From Burkholderia contaminans (GTDB taxonomy: Bacteria; Pseudomonadota; Gammaproteobacteria; Burkholderiales; Burkholderiaceae): a stretch of 64,000 nt of DNA. The stretch's first letter is position 1, and each line of letters starts with the position of its first letter. The translations under genes were made by a program, and so were the position numbers. This document shows, one piece after another, positions 8,821-17,856 of this stretch. The stretch is from positions 3,162,001-3,226,000 of the forward strand of contig NZ_CP090640.1 of NCBI RefSeq assembly GCF_029633825.1, read 5' to 3'. The notes below the pieces were generated by a model. The model did no database searches, was not told where the DNA came from, and saw only the letters and a program-made list of their open reading frames with translations.

Positions 8821-8951
8821 ACGCCATGCGCGGCAAGATGCGTGGCCACTTCCCGAACGATGAGGCGGCGATCAAGCCGCTCTGGCCGGCGCTTCGCAAC
8901 GTGCCGGCCAAGACCGTGCGGTCCGCCTTCGACTGGAAATCGGCGAAGTGA
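8821..8951 (+). mobile_element. C-terminal remnant of an IS256/Mutator-type transposase
   Basis: The plus-strand frame ending at the TGA at 8949-8951 reads MRGKMRGHFPNDEAAIKPL, then WPALRNVPAKTVRSAFDWKS. The RGHFPxDEAAxKLLWLALRN pattern is the conserved C-terminal region of IS256-family (Mutator) transposases. The rest of the transposase and any terminal repeats are missing, and the frame stops early (WKSAK then stop), so this is a fossil rather than an active element. Confidence 0.75.
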
Positions 8952-9067
8952 CGGCGATCCACCCGCACGCCGCGCTTCCCGACAATTCCGCCGGAACCGC
9001 CCCGTCGCTATGCGAAAATCGCAGCGTCCACTCTCTTCGCTCTCTTCCATTACCCAACGGGGCTCGC

Positions 9068-9316
9068 ATGACCACCCACATCACGATCGAATTCACCGAA
9101 CACGCAGCCGAAGCCATTGGCGAGCAAACCAGCACCAGCTTCTCCTACGACCAGGGCGCGCACGTACCGCAACCGGGCGACTTCGTCGAGCTCGAGAATT
9201 CGCGCCAGACATTTCTCGTGATCGGCCGCGTGTTTTCGCTCAAGGCAAACTACTGCGCGGTCAAGCTCGTGCTCGATCTGCCGCCGCACGACGACGAGCA
9301 AGGATTCCCGGCATGA
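9068..9316 (+). CDS. Small conserved-looking hypothetical protein, 82 aa
   Basis: Unrecognised. The chosen ATG at 9068 (MTTHITIEFTEHAAEAIGEQ) gives a compact, soluble-looking protein with a PQPGDFVELENSRQTFLVIGR segment typical of a small beta-barrel. The frame is open further upstream to 8948 but runs into the transposase scrap, so the later start is preferred. No signal peptide or membrane segment. Function unknown. Confidence 0.65.
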   Translation: MTTHITIEFTEHAAEAIGEQTSTSFSYDQGAHVPQPGDFVELENSRQTFLVIGRVFSLKANYCAVKLVLDLPPHDDEQGFPA

Positions 9317-9392
9317 AACAAGCCGGGCCGGTAACGTCGGCCATCGCCCACGCCCGGCCCGCCTCGTATTGAACCGCCAACCACGAGCACGT

Positions 9393-9415
9393 AAAAAAGC
9401 CCGCTGACGCGGGCC
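9393..9415 (-). terminator. Intrinsic terminator of the LprI-like gene
   Basis: On the minus strand a hairpin with 6-base GC arms and loop GTCA (about 9399-9414) is followed by six T residues (complement of the A-run at 9393-9398). It lies 28 bases past the stop at 9444. Confidence 0.8.
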
Positions 9416-9443
9416 CATACAACAGACCAATCCAATCCGGCGC

Positions 9444-10280
9444 TCACGGAAACTTCGCAGCCGTCAGGCACCGATCGAACCACAAAGCATCGTCTCCATC
9501 GCCGATGGGCCACATTTCCGCATCGAGTTGCGGCAACCCGGCTACCGGCGCTGAAGCACGGTTATCGTCACCGGACGCCCCGGCACGCATCCACGCCGAT
9601 TGCCTTCCGCCGTTGTCGCATGCACTCGCATGCGCCTGCGCTTCGCAGAACGCCACCGGTCGCACCTTCCCGCCGTCGGCCGCACTCACGGAGCGATACT
9701 GATAAACCGCACCGGTCGCCCAGTCCTCACTCTGGCTGCAGACCCTCGCGCGATGCTGCACATGGACCGCGCCGAAACACGCGTAGGAAACGTGCGCGCC
9801 AGTCGCATCGTCGGGAATGAAATCGCAGTTCGCATCGAAACCGGTGAGCGGGCCACCCGTGTATTTCACGAGCCACTGGCGCTCGGCCTGCGCACGCGCG
9901 ATCAACCCCTTGTTCGATTGATCGGCCAGTACGGCGGTGCGCCGATCGATTGCCTTGCGCACTTCGTCGACGGCGAGCGCACGACCTTCGTAATCGGCGT
10001 CGAGACGTTTGTTGCGCGCGTCGATCCAGCGGCGCTGGCTGCGCACCAGCATGTCGCGGATAGCCGTGTCCGGTGCGGCCTTCAGCGCGCCCGTATACGC
10101 CGAATTCATCCGCGTGTCGGCTGCCCGCAGCGCGGGGCTCGCGCAGATGCGCTTCTCGATCGGCTGCGCGGCTTTCGCGCAATCCATCGCAAAGCCAGGT
10201 GTCGCCAAGCCAATGCCCATCATGAACATCGAAGCAAAACCAGCCAGCCGGCCGGCCGATGCCACTCGAATCCCACGCAT
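9444..10280 (-). CDS. Secreted LprI-like (DUF1311) protein
   Basis: 278 aa from the ATG at 10280 (MRGIRVASAGR), which has a GAGAGAAAG ribosome binding site just upstream. A signal peptide covers about residues 1-31. The mature N-terminus (MDCAKAAQPIEKRICASPAL...) with its CxxxxxxxxxxxC spacing, and LVRSQRRWIDARN, match the lysozyme-inhibitor LprI N-terminal domain (DUF1311). The C-terminal half with paired cysteines is not a domain I recognise. A periplasmic role against host lysozyme is possible by family but not shown. A dead partial duplicate lies at 8597-8795. Confidence 0.8.
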   Translation of the reverse strand: MRGIRVASAGRLAGFASMFMMGIGLATPGFAMDCAKAAQPIEKRICASPALRAADTRMNSAYTGALKAAPDTAIRDMLVRSQRRWIDARNKRLDADYEGRALAVDEVRKAIDRRTAVLADQSNKGLIARAQAERQWLVKYTGGPLTGFDANCDFIPDDATGAHVSYACFGAVHVQHRARVCSQSEDWATGAVYQYRSVSAADGGKVRPVAFCEAQAHASACDNGGRQSAWMRAGASGDDNRASAPVAGLPQLDAEMWPIGDGDDALWFDRCLTAAKFP

Positions 10281-10692
10281 GCTTTCTCTCAGTCGGTTTT
10301 TTCTTGGTCGCACTGCCTCGAGGCAGCATCGCCGATCACGGCCTGTCGTGCCCGGGCGCCGGTATCGCGTTTCGCCGAAGGCAGCTCCACGCCACACCAC
10401 GCAGCGCCGCTCATGGTACGCGTGCCTGCTCGAACGCGCACCGTCAGGCACGGCGCGCCCCGGTGTTCCTTCGCAGGTGACTGGATCTCGATCGACTGGA
10501 CAACGATCATGCACACCCGAACCCGGCACGCGCATTCGGTGCCGACGATCATGAACGACCGTCGGTGAGGGGAGCCGGCAGGCGGCGGCCGTACATCGTC
10601 GCGCCGGAACGCACGATCGGCCGGCCCGCACCGAGTTGCTTCGCGGCACCGACGTCGACGGGTTGCCCGTCGGTCGGCCTGCCGCGAAACCG
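10281..10692. other. Intergenic region between phaR and the LprI-like gene
   Basis: About 410 bases. It should hold the promoter of the leftward LprI-like gene and the 3' end of the pha transcript. I see no convincing coding sequence, no strong terminator with a T-run and no recognised element. Confidence 0.5.
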
Positions 10693-11259
10693 TTACTTCT
10701 TTTCCGGCTCCGACGCGCCCGGCTGCTTGAACGGGAACGTGCTGAACATCGACTTCGCCTGGTTCTGCATCTGCTCCTGCATCTGCACGAACATGTTCTT
10801 CGACTGCTCGATGTAGCTGGTCATCATCCCTTGCATCATCGGCGCCTGCATGTTCATGAACTGCGACCAGACTTCCGGATTCATCGCATTGCCTTCGTAC
10901 AGGTTCTTCGACTGATCCGCGAGTTTGTTCTGGATGTCGATGAACGCCTGGATGTTCTTTTCCAGGTACGTGCCCATCATGCCCTGCATCGCATGTCCGT
11001 AGAAACGGATGATCTGCGACAGCATCGACGACGAGAACATCGGCACGCCGCCGCTTTCCTCTTCTAGGATGATCTGCAGGAGGATGCTGCGCGTCAGGTC
11101 TTCGTTGGATTTCGCATCGACGACCTTGAAGTCCTCCTGCTCCAGCACGAGTTGCTTCACGTCGGTCAGCGTAATGTACGTGCTTGTCTCGGTATCGTAG
11201 AGCCGACGGTTCGGATACTTCTTGATGAGCCGTTCGGCCGTCTTCTTTGTAGTAGTCAT
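10693..11259 (-). CDS. phaR: Polyhydroxyalkanoate synthesis repressor PhaR
   Basis: 188 aa DNA-binding regulator that senses PHA granules and represses phasin and PHA genes. The N-terminal PHB/PHA accumulation regulator domain (RLIKKYPNRRLYDTETSTYI, then LTDVKQLV) is followed by a central granule-associated region and a Met/Gln-rich amphipathic C-terminus. The start at 11259 (MTTTKKTAERL) matches PhaR; the frame is open upstream only as an overlap with phaB in another frame. Last gene of the phaC-phaA-phaB-phaR order. Confidence 0.95.
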   Translation of the reverse strand: MTTTKKTAERLIKKYPNRRLYDTETSTYITLTDVKQLVLEQEDFKVVDAKSNEDLTRSILLQIILEEESGGVPMFSSSMLSQIIRFYGHAMQGMMGTYLEKNIQAFIDIQNKLADQSKNLYEGNAMNPEVWSQFMNMQAPMMQGMMTSYIEQSKNMFVQMQEQMQNQAKSMFSTFPFKQPGASEPEKK

Positions 11260-11378
11260 GTAACGCCTTTGAGTGCAGCGTAGCGGAAGTGACGAATCCC
11301 CGCCGCCCGAATCCGGGAGGCGGGGGCCTTCGGAAAACGCCCGGCTGCGCGGCCACCCGGCCCGCGCAGCGCGGACGC

Positions 11379-12119
11379 TCAGCCCATGTGCAGGCCGCCG
11401 TTCAGCGAGAAGTCTGCGCCCGTCGCGAAACCGGAATCGTTCGACGCGAGCCACGCGACGATCGAACCGATTTCCTCCGGCCCACCGAGACGCCGCACCG
11501 GGATCGTCGCGACGATCTTCTCGAGCACGTCCGGTCGAATTGCCTTCACCATGTCGGTGCCGATGTAGCCCGGCGACACGGTGTTGACCGTCACGCCCTT
11601 CGTCGCGACTTCCTGGGCGAGCGACATCGTGAAGCCGTGGATACCGGCCTTCGCGGTCGAGTAGTTGGTCTGGCCGAACTGCCCCTTCTGGCCGTTCACC
11701 GACGAAATGTTGATGATCCGGCCCCAGCCGCGTTCGACCATCCCGTCGATCACCTGCTTCGTCACGTTGAACAGGCTCGTCAGGTTGGTGTCGATCACGG
11801 CGGTCCAGTCTTCGTGCGTCATCTTGCGGAACACGACGTCGCGCGTGATGCCCGCATTGTTGACCAGCACGTCGATCTCGCCGACTTCGGCCTTGACCTT
11901 GTCGAACGCTTCCTTGGTCGAGTCCCAGTCGCCGACGTTGCCTTCCGACGCGATGAAATCGTACCCGAGCGCCTTCTGCTCCTCGAGCCATTTCACCCGG
12001 CGCGGCGAGTTCGGGCCGCAACCCGCGACCACCTTGAAGCCGTCTTTCGACAGGCGCTGGCAGATGCTGGTGCCGATGCCGCCCATCCCGCCCGTTACGT
12101 ACGCAATTCGCTGAGACAT
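11379..12119 (-). CDS. phaB: Acetoacetyl-CoA reductase PhaB
   Basis: NADPH-dependent reductase that makes (R)-3-hydroxybutyryl-CoA for PHB. A 246 aa short-chain dehydrogenase: the nucleotide-binding TGGMGGIG is at about 9-16, NNAGITRD in the middle, and the catalytic Ser (NISSVNGQKGQFGQ) and YSTAKAG triad follow. It starts at ATG 12119 after a GGAGTGAG ribosome binding site. Between phaA and phaR on the same strand. Confidence 0.96.
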   Translation of the reverse strand: MSQRIAYVTGGMGGIGTSICQRLSKDGFKVVAGCGPNSPRRVKWLEEQKALGYDFIASEGNVGDWDSTKEAFDKVKAEVGEIDVLVNNAGITRDVVFRKMTHEDWTAVIDTNLTSLFNVTKQVIDGMVERGWGRIINISSVNGQKGQFGQTNYSTAKAGIHGFTMSLAQEVATKGVTVNTVSPGYIGTDMVKAIRPDVLEKIVATIPVRRLGGPEEIGSIVAWLASNDSGFATGADFSLNGGLHMG

Positions 12120-12254
12120 AAATCTCACTCCATTTTTTGGTTTCGAGAGCTGCCGGAGGCCCCCTCTGACTTCACGTGACGCCGGCCGAAGCTGCAATCG
12201 GCCGGCACACGGATTCGGTTCGCTGGTCGCGAATGGCCGGTTACGGACGGCCGG

Positions 12255-13436
12255 TTACGGACGCTCGACCGCGAGCGCGACACCCATCCCGCCGCCGATG
12301 CACAGCGACGCCAGCCCGCGCTTCGCATCGCGCTTGGCCATCTCGTGCAGCAGCGTCACCAGGATCCGGCAGCCCGACGCGCCGATCGGGTGCCCGATCG
12401 CGATCGCCCCGCCGTTCACGTTCACCTTCGACGTGTCCCAGCCCATCTGCTTGTGCACCGCCAGCGCCTGCGCCGCGAACGCCTCGTTGATCTCCATCAG
12501 GTCCAGGTCGCCCGGCGTCCAGCCCGCGCGCTCCAGCGCACGGCGCGAGGCCGGCACCGGGCCCATGCCCATCACGCTCGGATCCACGCCCGCGTTCGCG
12601 TACGCCTTGATCCGCGCCAGCGGCGTCAGGCCCAGTGCCGCCGCCTTCTGCGCCGACATCACCAGCACCGCCGCCGCACCGTCGTTCAGCCCCGACGCGT
12701 TCGCCGCCGTCACCGAGCCGTCCTTGGAGAACGCCGGCTTCAGCCCGGCCAGCGATTCCGCCGTCACGCCGTGACGCACGAATTCATCGGTGGCGAACTG
12801 CAGCGGCTCGCCCTTGCGTTGCGGAATCGCGACCGGCACGATTTCATCGTCGAAGCGGCCGGCCTTCTGCGCGGCTTCCGCCTTGTTCTGCGACAGCGCC
12901 GCAAACGCGTCCTGCTCTTCGCGCGTGATCCCGTATTCCTTCGCGACGTTCTCCGCCGTGATGCCCATGTGGTACTGGTTGTACACGTCCCACAGGCCGT
13001 CGACGATCATCGTGTCGACCAGCTTCGCGTCGCCCATCCGGAACCCGTCGCGCGAGCCCGGCAGCACGTGCGGCGACGCGCTCATGTTCTCCTGCCCGCC
13101 CGCGATCACGATCTCCGCATCGCCCGCGACGATCGCGTTCGCCGCCAGCATCACGGCCTTCAGGCCCGAGCCGCACACCTTGTTGATCGTCATTCCCGGC
13201 ACTGCCGTCGGCAGCCCGGCCTTGATCAGCGACTGCCGTGCCGGGTTCTGCCCGGAACCGGCCGTCAACACCTGGCCCATGATCACTTCGCTGACCTGCT
13301 CGGGCTTCACGCCCGCACGCTCCAGCACCGCGCGGATCACCGTCGCGCCCAGTTCGGGCGCCGCAATCTTCGCAAGCGAACCGCCGAATTTGCCGACCGC
13401 GGTCCGCGCGGCCGATACGATCACTACGTCCGTCAT
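12255..13436 (-). CDS. phaA: Acetyl-CoA acetyltransferase PhaA
   Basis: Biosynthetic thiolase that condenses two acetyl-CoA to acetoacetyl-CoA, the first step of PHB synthesis. 393 aa with the nucleophile Cys88 ([11 protein letters not shown]), His349 (GHPIGASG) and Cys379 (CIGGGMG). The ATG at 13436 has a strong ribosome binding site (GGAGGAAAGGG). Downstream of phaC with a stem-loop in between (13504-13528). Confidence 0.96.
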   Translation of the reverse strand: MTDVVIVSAARTAVGKFGGSLAKIAAPELGATVIRAVLERAGVKPEQVSEVIMGQVLTAGSGQNPARQSLIKAGLPTAVPGMTINKVCGSGLKAVMLAANAIVAGDAEIVIAGGQENMSASPHVLPGSRDGFRMGDAKLVDTMIVDGLWDVYNQYHMGITAENVAKEYGITREEQDAFAALSQNKAEAAQKAGRFDDEIVPVAIPQRKGEPLQFATDEFVRHGVTAESLAGLKPAFSKDGSVTAANASGLNDGAAAVLVMSAQKAAALGLTPLARIKAYANAGVDPSVMGMGPVPASRRALERAGWTPGDLDLMEINEAFAAQALAVHKQMGWDTSKVNVNGGAIAIGHPIGASGCRILVTLLHEMAKRDAKRGLASLCIGGGMGVALAVERP

Positions 13437-13503
13437 TTCCCTTTCCTCCAGGCCCGCACGACACGGCGCATCGCTACCGGCCCTGTTAAAAAACTGCGGT
13501 GCA

Positions 13504-13528
13504 CCGGACAGCCTGCGCCGCTGTCCGG
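13504..13528 (-). promoter_or_regulatory. Stem-loop between phaC and phaA
   Basis: Eight-base perfect inverted repeat (13504-13511 with 13521-13528) around a 9-base loop, starting 6 bases after the phaC stop. On the minus strand a six-T run follows about ten bases further. It could attenuate phaA relative to phaC or stabilise processed phaC mRNA. Confidence 0.5.
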
Positions 13529-13534
13529 TTTTCG

Positions 13535-15400
13535 TCAATCGCGCTGCAACACGTAACGGCCCGGCGCCGGCTCGATCACCGGGAACTGCGCGTTACCGGG
13601 CTGGGCGGGCGGCTCCACCTTGCGGCCGCCGTACTGGTCGAGCCATTCGACCCAGGTCGTCCACCAGCTTCCTGGATGCTCGATTGCACCGGCGAACCAG
13701 TCGTCCGCCGATTCGGGCAGGTCGCTGTCGTTGACCCAGTAGCTGCGCTTCTTCTTCGCCGGCGGATTGATCACGCCCGCGATGTGTCCCGACGCGCCTA
13801 GCACGAACTTCAGCGGGCCCGACAGGATCGACGTGGACGCATAGGCCGTCTGCCACGGCACGATGTGATCCTCGCGCGAACCGTAGATGAAGGTCGGCAC
13901 GTCGATCAGCGTCAGGTCGACCGATTCGCCGCACACGGTCAGCGCGCCCGGCTCGCGCAGCTTGTTCTCGAGATAGGTATTGCGCAGGTACCACGCGTAC
14001 ATCGGGCCCGGCAGGCTCGTCGAATCGCTGTTCCAGTACAGCAGGTCGAACGGCGCCGGCGTGCGGCCCTTCAGGTAGTTGTCGACGACGTAGTTCCACA
14101 CGAGGTCGTTCGGCCGCAGGAACGAGAACGTGTTCGCGAATTCGACGCCGCGCATCAGCCCCGGCTGCGTGCCGTTCTTGCCGCCGATGGTCTGCTCGCG
14201 CATCTGCACGTGCGCCTCGTCGACGAACACGTCGAGAATGCCGGTGTCGGTGAAGTCGAGCATCGCGGTAAGCAGCGTCATCGACGCGGCCGGATGTTCG
14301 CCGCGCGCGGCAAGCACCGCGAGCGCGGTCGCGAGCATCGTGCCGCCGACGCAAAAGCCGAGCGTGTTGATCTGCTCGCGGCCGCTGACCTGCTGCACGG
14401 CGTCGATCGCCGCGAGCAGGCCTTCGTTCATGTAGTCATCCCACGTCTTGTGCGCGACCGATGCGTCCGCGTTGCGCCACGACACGAGGAACACCTGATG
14501 GCCGTTCGACAGCGCATGCGCGACGAGCGAATTCTCGGGCTGCAGGTCGAGGATGTAGAACTTGTTGATGCAAGGCGGCACGATCAACAGCGGCCGCTCG
14601 AACACCTTGTCCGTCTTCGGCGTGTACTGGATCAGCTGGATCAGGTCGTTCTCGTAGACGACCGCGCCTTCAGTACACCCGAGGTTCTTGCCGACCACGA
14701 ACTGCGATTCGTCGGTCTGCGAAATCTTGCCGCGCTGCATGTCGCCGAGCAGGTTCATCATCCCCTGCCGCAGGCTTTCGCCCTGCGTTTCGAGGATCGA
14801 TTTCTGTGCGTCGGGATTGAGCGCGAGGAAGTTGCTCGGCGCGGCCGCGGCCGTCCATTGCTGGACCGTGAAACGAATGCGCTCGCGCGTCTTCGGATCG
14901 GTCTGAAGCGCGTCGGCCAGTTCCTGCAGATAGCGCGCGTTGAGCAGATACCAGGCCGCCGCGAACGCATGCGCCGGCGACGCCTTCCACGCGTCGCCGC
15001 TGAAACGGCGGTCCTTCAGTTCGGGGGACTCCAGCTTCGCCGCGGCGGCCTGCTGCATCAGCGCCATGCAATCGCGCGCATAGTCGGCCTGCAGCGCCTG
15101 CAGCCGCTCGGGCGGAATCGCGGCAGCCGGCAGCTTCAATCCGGCGAACGGCGACGCCATCGCGCCGAAATCGGGCATCGACGGCATCTGGAACGGGAAC
15201 GATGTCGGAAACTGGAATGTCGCGAACGGATTCACGGTGGCCGACGCAGTCGCGGCGCGTGCCGGATCTGCAAAACCGCGCCACGCGTTCAACCACGATT
15301 CGAACATCTGCTGCATCGGCTGGGCGGCCGGATCGAAACCAATGCTGCCCGGGGAAGTGCCCGCCTGAGCGGACGTCGACGATTTTTTCGATGCTGTCAT
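13535..15400 (-). CDS. phaC: Class I poly(3-hydroxyalkanoate) synthase PhaC
   Basis: Polymerises 3-hydroxyacyl-CoA into PHA at the granule surface. 621 aa; the lipase-like box with the catalytic cysteine is GFCVGGTML (Cys350), and the triad is completed by Asp511 (SREDHIVPW) and His539 (GASGHIAGV). The first 60 residues are a low-complexity Ser/Ala/Pro-rich extension. First gene of the pha cluster; length and sequence fit class I, which needs no PhaE or PhaR-type subunit. Confidence 0.97.
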   Translation of the reverse strand: MTASKKSSTSAQAGTSPGSIGFDPAAQPMQQMFESWLNAWRGFADPARAATASATVNPFATFQFPTSFPFQMPSMPDFGAMASPFAGLKLPAAAIPPERLQALQADYARDCMALMQQAAAAKLESPELKDRRFSGDAWKASPAHAFAAAWYLLNARYLQELADALQTDPKTRERIRFTVQQWTAAAAPSNFLALNPDAQKSILETQGESLRQGMMNLLGDMQRGKISQTDESQFVVGKNLGCTEGAVVYENDLIQLIQYTPKTDKVFERPLLIVPPCINKFYILDLQPENSLVAHALSNGHQVFLVSWRNADASVAHKTWDDYMNEGLLAAIDAVQQVSGREQINTLGFCVGGTMLATALAVLAARGEHPAASMTLLTAMLDFTDTGILDVFVDEAHVQMREQTIGGKNGTQPGLMRGVEFANTFSFLRPNDLVWNYVVDNYLKGRTPAPFDLLYWNSDSTSLPGPMYAWYLRNTYLENKLREPGALTVCGESVDLTLIDVPTFIYGSREDHIVPWQTAYASTSILSGPLKFVLGASGHIAGVINPPAKKKRSYWVNDSDLPESADDWFAGAIEHPGSWWTTWVEWLDQYGGRKVEPPAQPGNAQFPVIEPAPGRYVLQRD

Positions 15401-15760
15401 TACCTGCCTTACCGGTGATTCGTGAGCGTCTATCGTGAAATCCTGCTCGCGCGCGGCATGCCGGCTGCGAGCCGGGCCGTCATGCTCTGGAGAGGCGTCT
15501 CCAGATTCTGCCGCAGTGCGGTATTTTTATCATTATCGTTTTCCCCATGTGAAGCGCGATGTCAAACCGCTGAACATTTCCGTACGGAGATAATCCTCGC
15601 ACAACAGACGGGACAAGGGTTCCGGCGAAACATAAAACATTTGAGTCGACTTGACTTCGGGATTTTTCATTCAATCGCGAATGCAGCGCGGCGTGGCAGC
15701 CAGAATATCGAGATAACCCGATTTTGCGACGCAATAAACGCCACGGGCATGCGCATTCCG
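15401..15760. promoter_or_regulatory. phaC upstream region with two inverted repeats
   Basis: 360 bases between phaC and pgeF, notably AT-richer than its surroundings. It contains a 7-base inverted repeat with a 4-base gap (15487-15493, 15498-15504) and close by an 11-base near-palindrome (CCGCAGTGCGG, 15511-15521) next to a TATTTTTAT tract. No gene is supported. PhaR-type repressors are known to bind TGC-rich sites, so this is a reasonable place for a PhaR operator, but the assignment is inference. Confidence 0.5.
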
Positions 15761-16600
15761 TCAATCGGCCAGCCAGATCGCTGCTGCCATGCGGCCCGTC
15801 ACGCGATCGCGCCGGTACGAATAGAAGCGTGCCTGCTCGGTGACCGTGCAGGCCGTCCCGCCGCTCACGTGCGCAACACCCGCGCGCGCGAGACGCAGGC
15901 GCGCAAGCGCGTAGAGATCGGCGAGAAACTTGCCCGGCGCGCCATCGATCGCGACGAACGCAAGCCGGGTTTCATCATGCTCCGACTGCGGAGCCGTGTC
16001 GAGAAACGCGTCACGCACGTCAGCGCCCACCTCGAACGCCCGCGGGCCAATCGCCGGCCCGAGGTACGCATGAAGCGCGTCCGTCGCACCGCCCGCGAGT
16101 GCCGCGACACGCGCCGCGGTCTGCTCGACGATGCCGGCCGCCAGCCCGCGCCAGCCCGCATGTGCGGCGCCGACCGCGCGGCCCTGCGTGTCGCACAGCA
16201 GCACGGGCAGGCAATCCGCGACCATCACGACGCACACGGCACCCGCCCGGTCGGTGACGCTCGCGTCGGCCCGCACCGGCGCCGTCGCCATCGGCGCCGC
16301 CGCGATCACCTCGTCCGCTCGGACGATTTGCGCGCCGTGAACCTGCTCGAGCCAGGCAGCATTCGACTGGCCTGCCAGCGCCAGCAAGCGCGCGCGATTC
16401 CCGGCGACATGGGCCGGGTCGTCACCGGTATGCAGGCCGAGATTCATCCCGCCCGGCAGCGCGTCGCCGCCCTGCCAGCGCCCGTACGGGCCTTCGCTCA
16501 CGCCGCCGTCACGCGTCGTGATCAGCGCGCGCACGCGCGGCGACACTTGCCAGTCGGGCTGCACGCAGTCCTGCCACGTCAACGGCGCCAGGTTCGTCAT
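15761..16600 (-). CDS. pgeF: PgeF/YfiH-family protein (peptidoglycan editing factor / purine nucleoside phosphorylase fold)
   Basis: 279 aa of the DUF152 (multicopper polyphenol oxidase / YfiH) family. Metal-site motifs are visible: TGDDPAHVAGNRARL, VVMVADCLPVLLCD and AAHAGWRGLAAG with the conserved His/Cys/His. In E. coli this protein removes wrong L-Ser muropeptides, while relatives act on purine nucleosides. The ATG at 16600 has GGAGGAG nine bases upstream; a GTG at 16606 is too close to it. It follows rluD by 6 bases and is probably co-transcribed. Confidence 0.88.
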   Translation of the reverse strand: MTNLAPLTWQDCVQPDWQVSPRVRALITTRDGGVSEGPYGRWQGGDALPGGMNLGLHTGDDPAHVAGNRARLLALAGQSNAAWLEQVHGAQIVRADEVIAAAPMATAPVRADASVTDRAGAVCVVMVADCLPVLLCDTQGRAVGAAHAGWRGLAAGIVEQTAARVAALAGGATDALHAYLGPAIGPRAFEVGADVRDAFLDTAPQSEHDETRLAFVAIDGAPGKFLADLYALARLRLARAGVAHVSGGTACTVTEQARFYSYRRDRVTGRMAAAIWLAD

Positions 16601-16606
16601 CGGCAC

Positions 16607-17815
16607 TCACTCCTCCTCATCGTCCAGGTACGGCTCGTCATCGTGATACTCGCCGCCGAAATCGTCATCATCGTAGACACCGTCGTCGTCGTCGAATTCC
16701 TCGTCACCCTGCCCGAAACCGAGCGCCGCGACGAGTGCGTTCATGTCGTCCGGCAGCGGGCAGCGCCATTGCATCGCCTTGCCCGTGACCGGATGCACGA
16801 GACCGAGCCGCCATGCGTGCAGCGCCTGCCGCGCGAACCCGTCCGGCAGCGGCGTGACCGAGCGCTTGCCGCGCGCGCGCCCGTACACGGGATCGCCGAG
16901 CAGCGGGTGCCCGGCGTGCGCGCAGTGCACGCGGATCTGGTGCGTGCGACCGGTCTCGAGATCGCACTGGATCGCCGAAACCGGCTGACGTTGCCACAGG
17001 CATGTGTCAACCGTGCGGAAATGCGTGCGCGCGGGCTTGCCCGATGCGCCCGTGACGACGGCCATGCGCGTGCGTTCGCGCGGATCGCGGCCGATCGGCG
17101 CGTCGATCGTGCCTTCCTCGGGCATCGTGCCCCACACGAGCGCGAAATAGCGGCGCTTCACCGTGCGGGCCTGCAACTGGCGCACGAGGTCCGTCTGCGC
17201 GGCCAGCGTGCGCGCCACCACCATCAGGCCCGACGTCTCCTTGTCGAGCCGGTGGACGATCCCTGCACGCGGCAGGCCGGCCGCCGCATCACCGTAGCGA
17301 TGCAGCAGCCCGTTGAGGATCGTGCCGCTCCAGTTGCCGGCGGCCGGATGCACGACGAGGCCGGCCGGCTTGTTGATGACGGCGAGCGCATCGTCCTCGT
17401 AGATCACGTCGAGCGGCACCGGCTCCGGCGTAAAGGCGAGCTGCTCGGGGAGCAGGTCGGGCACGAGTTCGATCTTCGCGCCGAGCGGCACCGGCTGGCG
17501 GATCTTCGCCGGCGCGCCGTCGACGAGCACGCGCTGCGCCTCGATCCAGCTCTGCAGGCGGCTGCGCGAGAATTCGGGGAACAGTTGGGCGAGCGCCTTG
17601 TCGAGGCGCTCGCCCGCAAGCGACATCGGCACTTCGACGACGCGCGGTGCTTCATCGACCGCTGCGGACGGCACGACGGGCGGCTGCATTGCGTCGCCAG
17701 TCAGATCGTCATCGAGGGAATCCCCCGAGGCAGCGTCGGCGGGCCGATCGCTTGGGCTATAATCTTCGCGATTTGGTGTGCCCGGCTGGGCATTCTGCGA
17801 ACTTGAACGGGTCAT
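16607..17815 (-). CDS. rluD: 23S rRNA pseudouridine synthase RluD, with acidic tail
   Basis: Makes pseudouridines in helix 69 of 23S rRNA. 402 aa: an unusual acidic/polar N-terminal extension of about 60 residues, an S4 domain ([21 protein letters not shown]), then the RluA-family catalytic domain with Asp191 in [10 protein letters not shown]. The last 33 residues are almost entirely Asp/Glu/Gly/Tyr ([20 protein letters not shown]), a tail absent from E. coli RluD. Divergent from bamD. Confidence 0.93.
   Translation of the reverse strand: MTRSSSQNAQPGTPNREDYSPSDRPADAASGDSLDDDLTGDAMQPPVVPSAAVDEAPRVVEVPMSLAGERLDKALAQLFPEFSRSRLQSWIEAQRVLVDGAPAKIRQPVPLGAKIELVPDLLPEQLAFTPEPVPLDVIYEDDALAVINKPAGLVVHPAAGNWSGTILNGLLHRYGDAAAGLPRAGIVHRLDKETSGLMVVARTLAAQTDLVRQLQARTVKRRYFALVWGTMPEEGTIDAPIGRDPRERTRMAVVTGASGKPARTHFRTVDTCLWQRQPVSAIQCDLETGRTHQIRVHCAHAGHPLLGDPVYGRARGKRSVTPLPDGFARQALHAWRLGLVHPVTGKAMQWRCPLPDDMNALVAALGFGQGDEEFDDDDGVYDDDDFGGEYHDDEPYLDDEEE
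17758..17763 (+). promoter_or_regulatory. Candidate -10 element for bamD
   Basis: A consensus TATAAT stands at 17758-17763, about 94 bases upstream of the bamD start and inside the 5' end of rluD. No good -35 is visible. Confidence 0.4.
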
Positions 17816-17856
17816 TTAGACTGGGTCACCGAGACTTGAAGCTAGGACATGCGAGC

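Noticed and set aside
10289..10560. Minus-strand frame ahead of the LprI-like gene that begins MIVGTECACR
   Set aside because: No ribosome binding site, overlaps other frames and has no recognisable domain; treated as intergenic.
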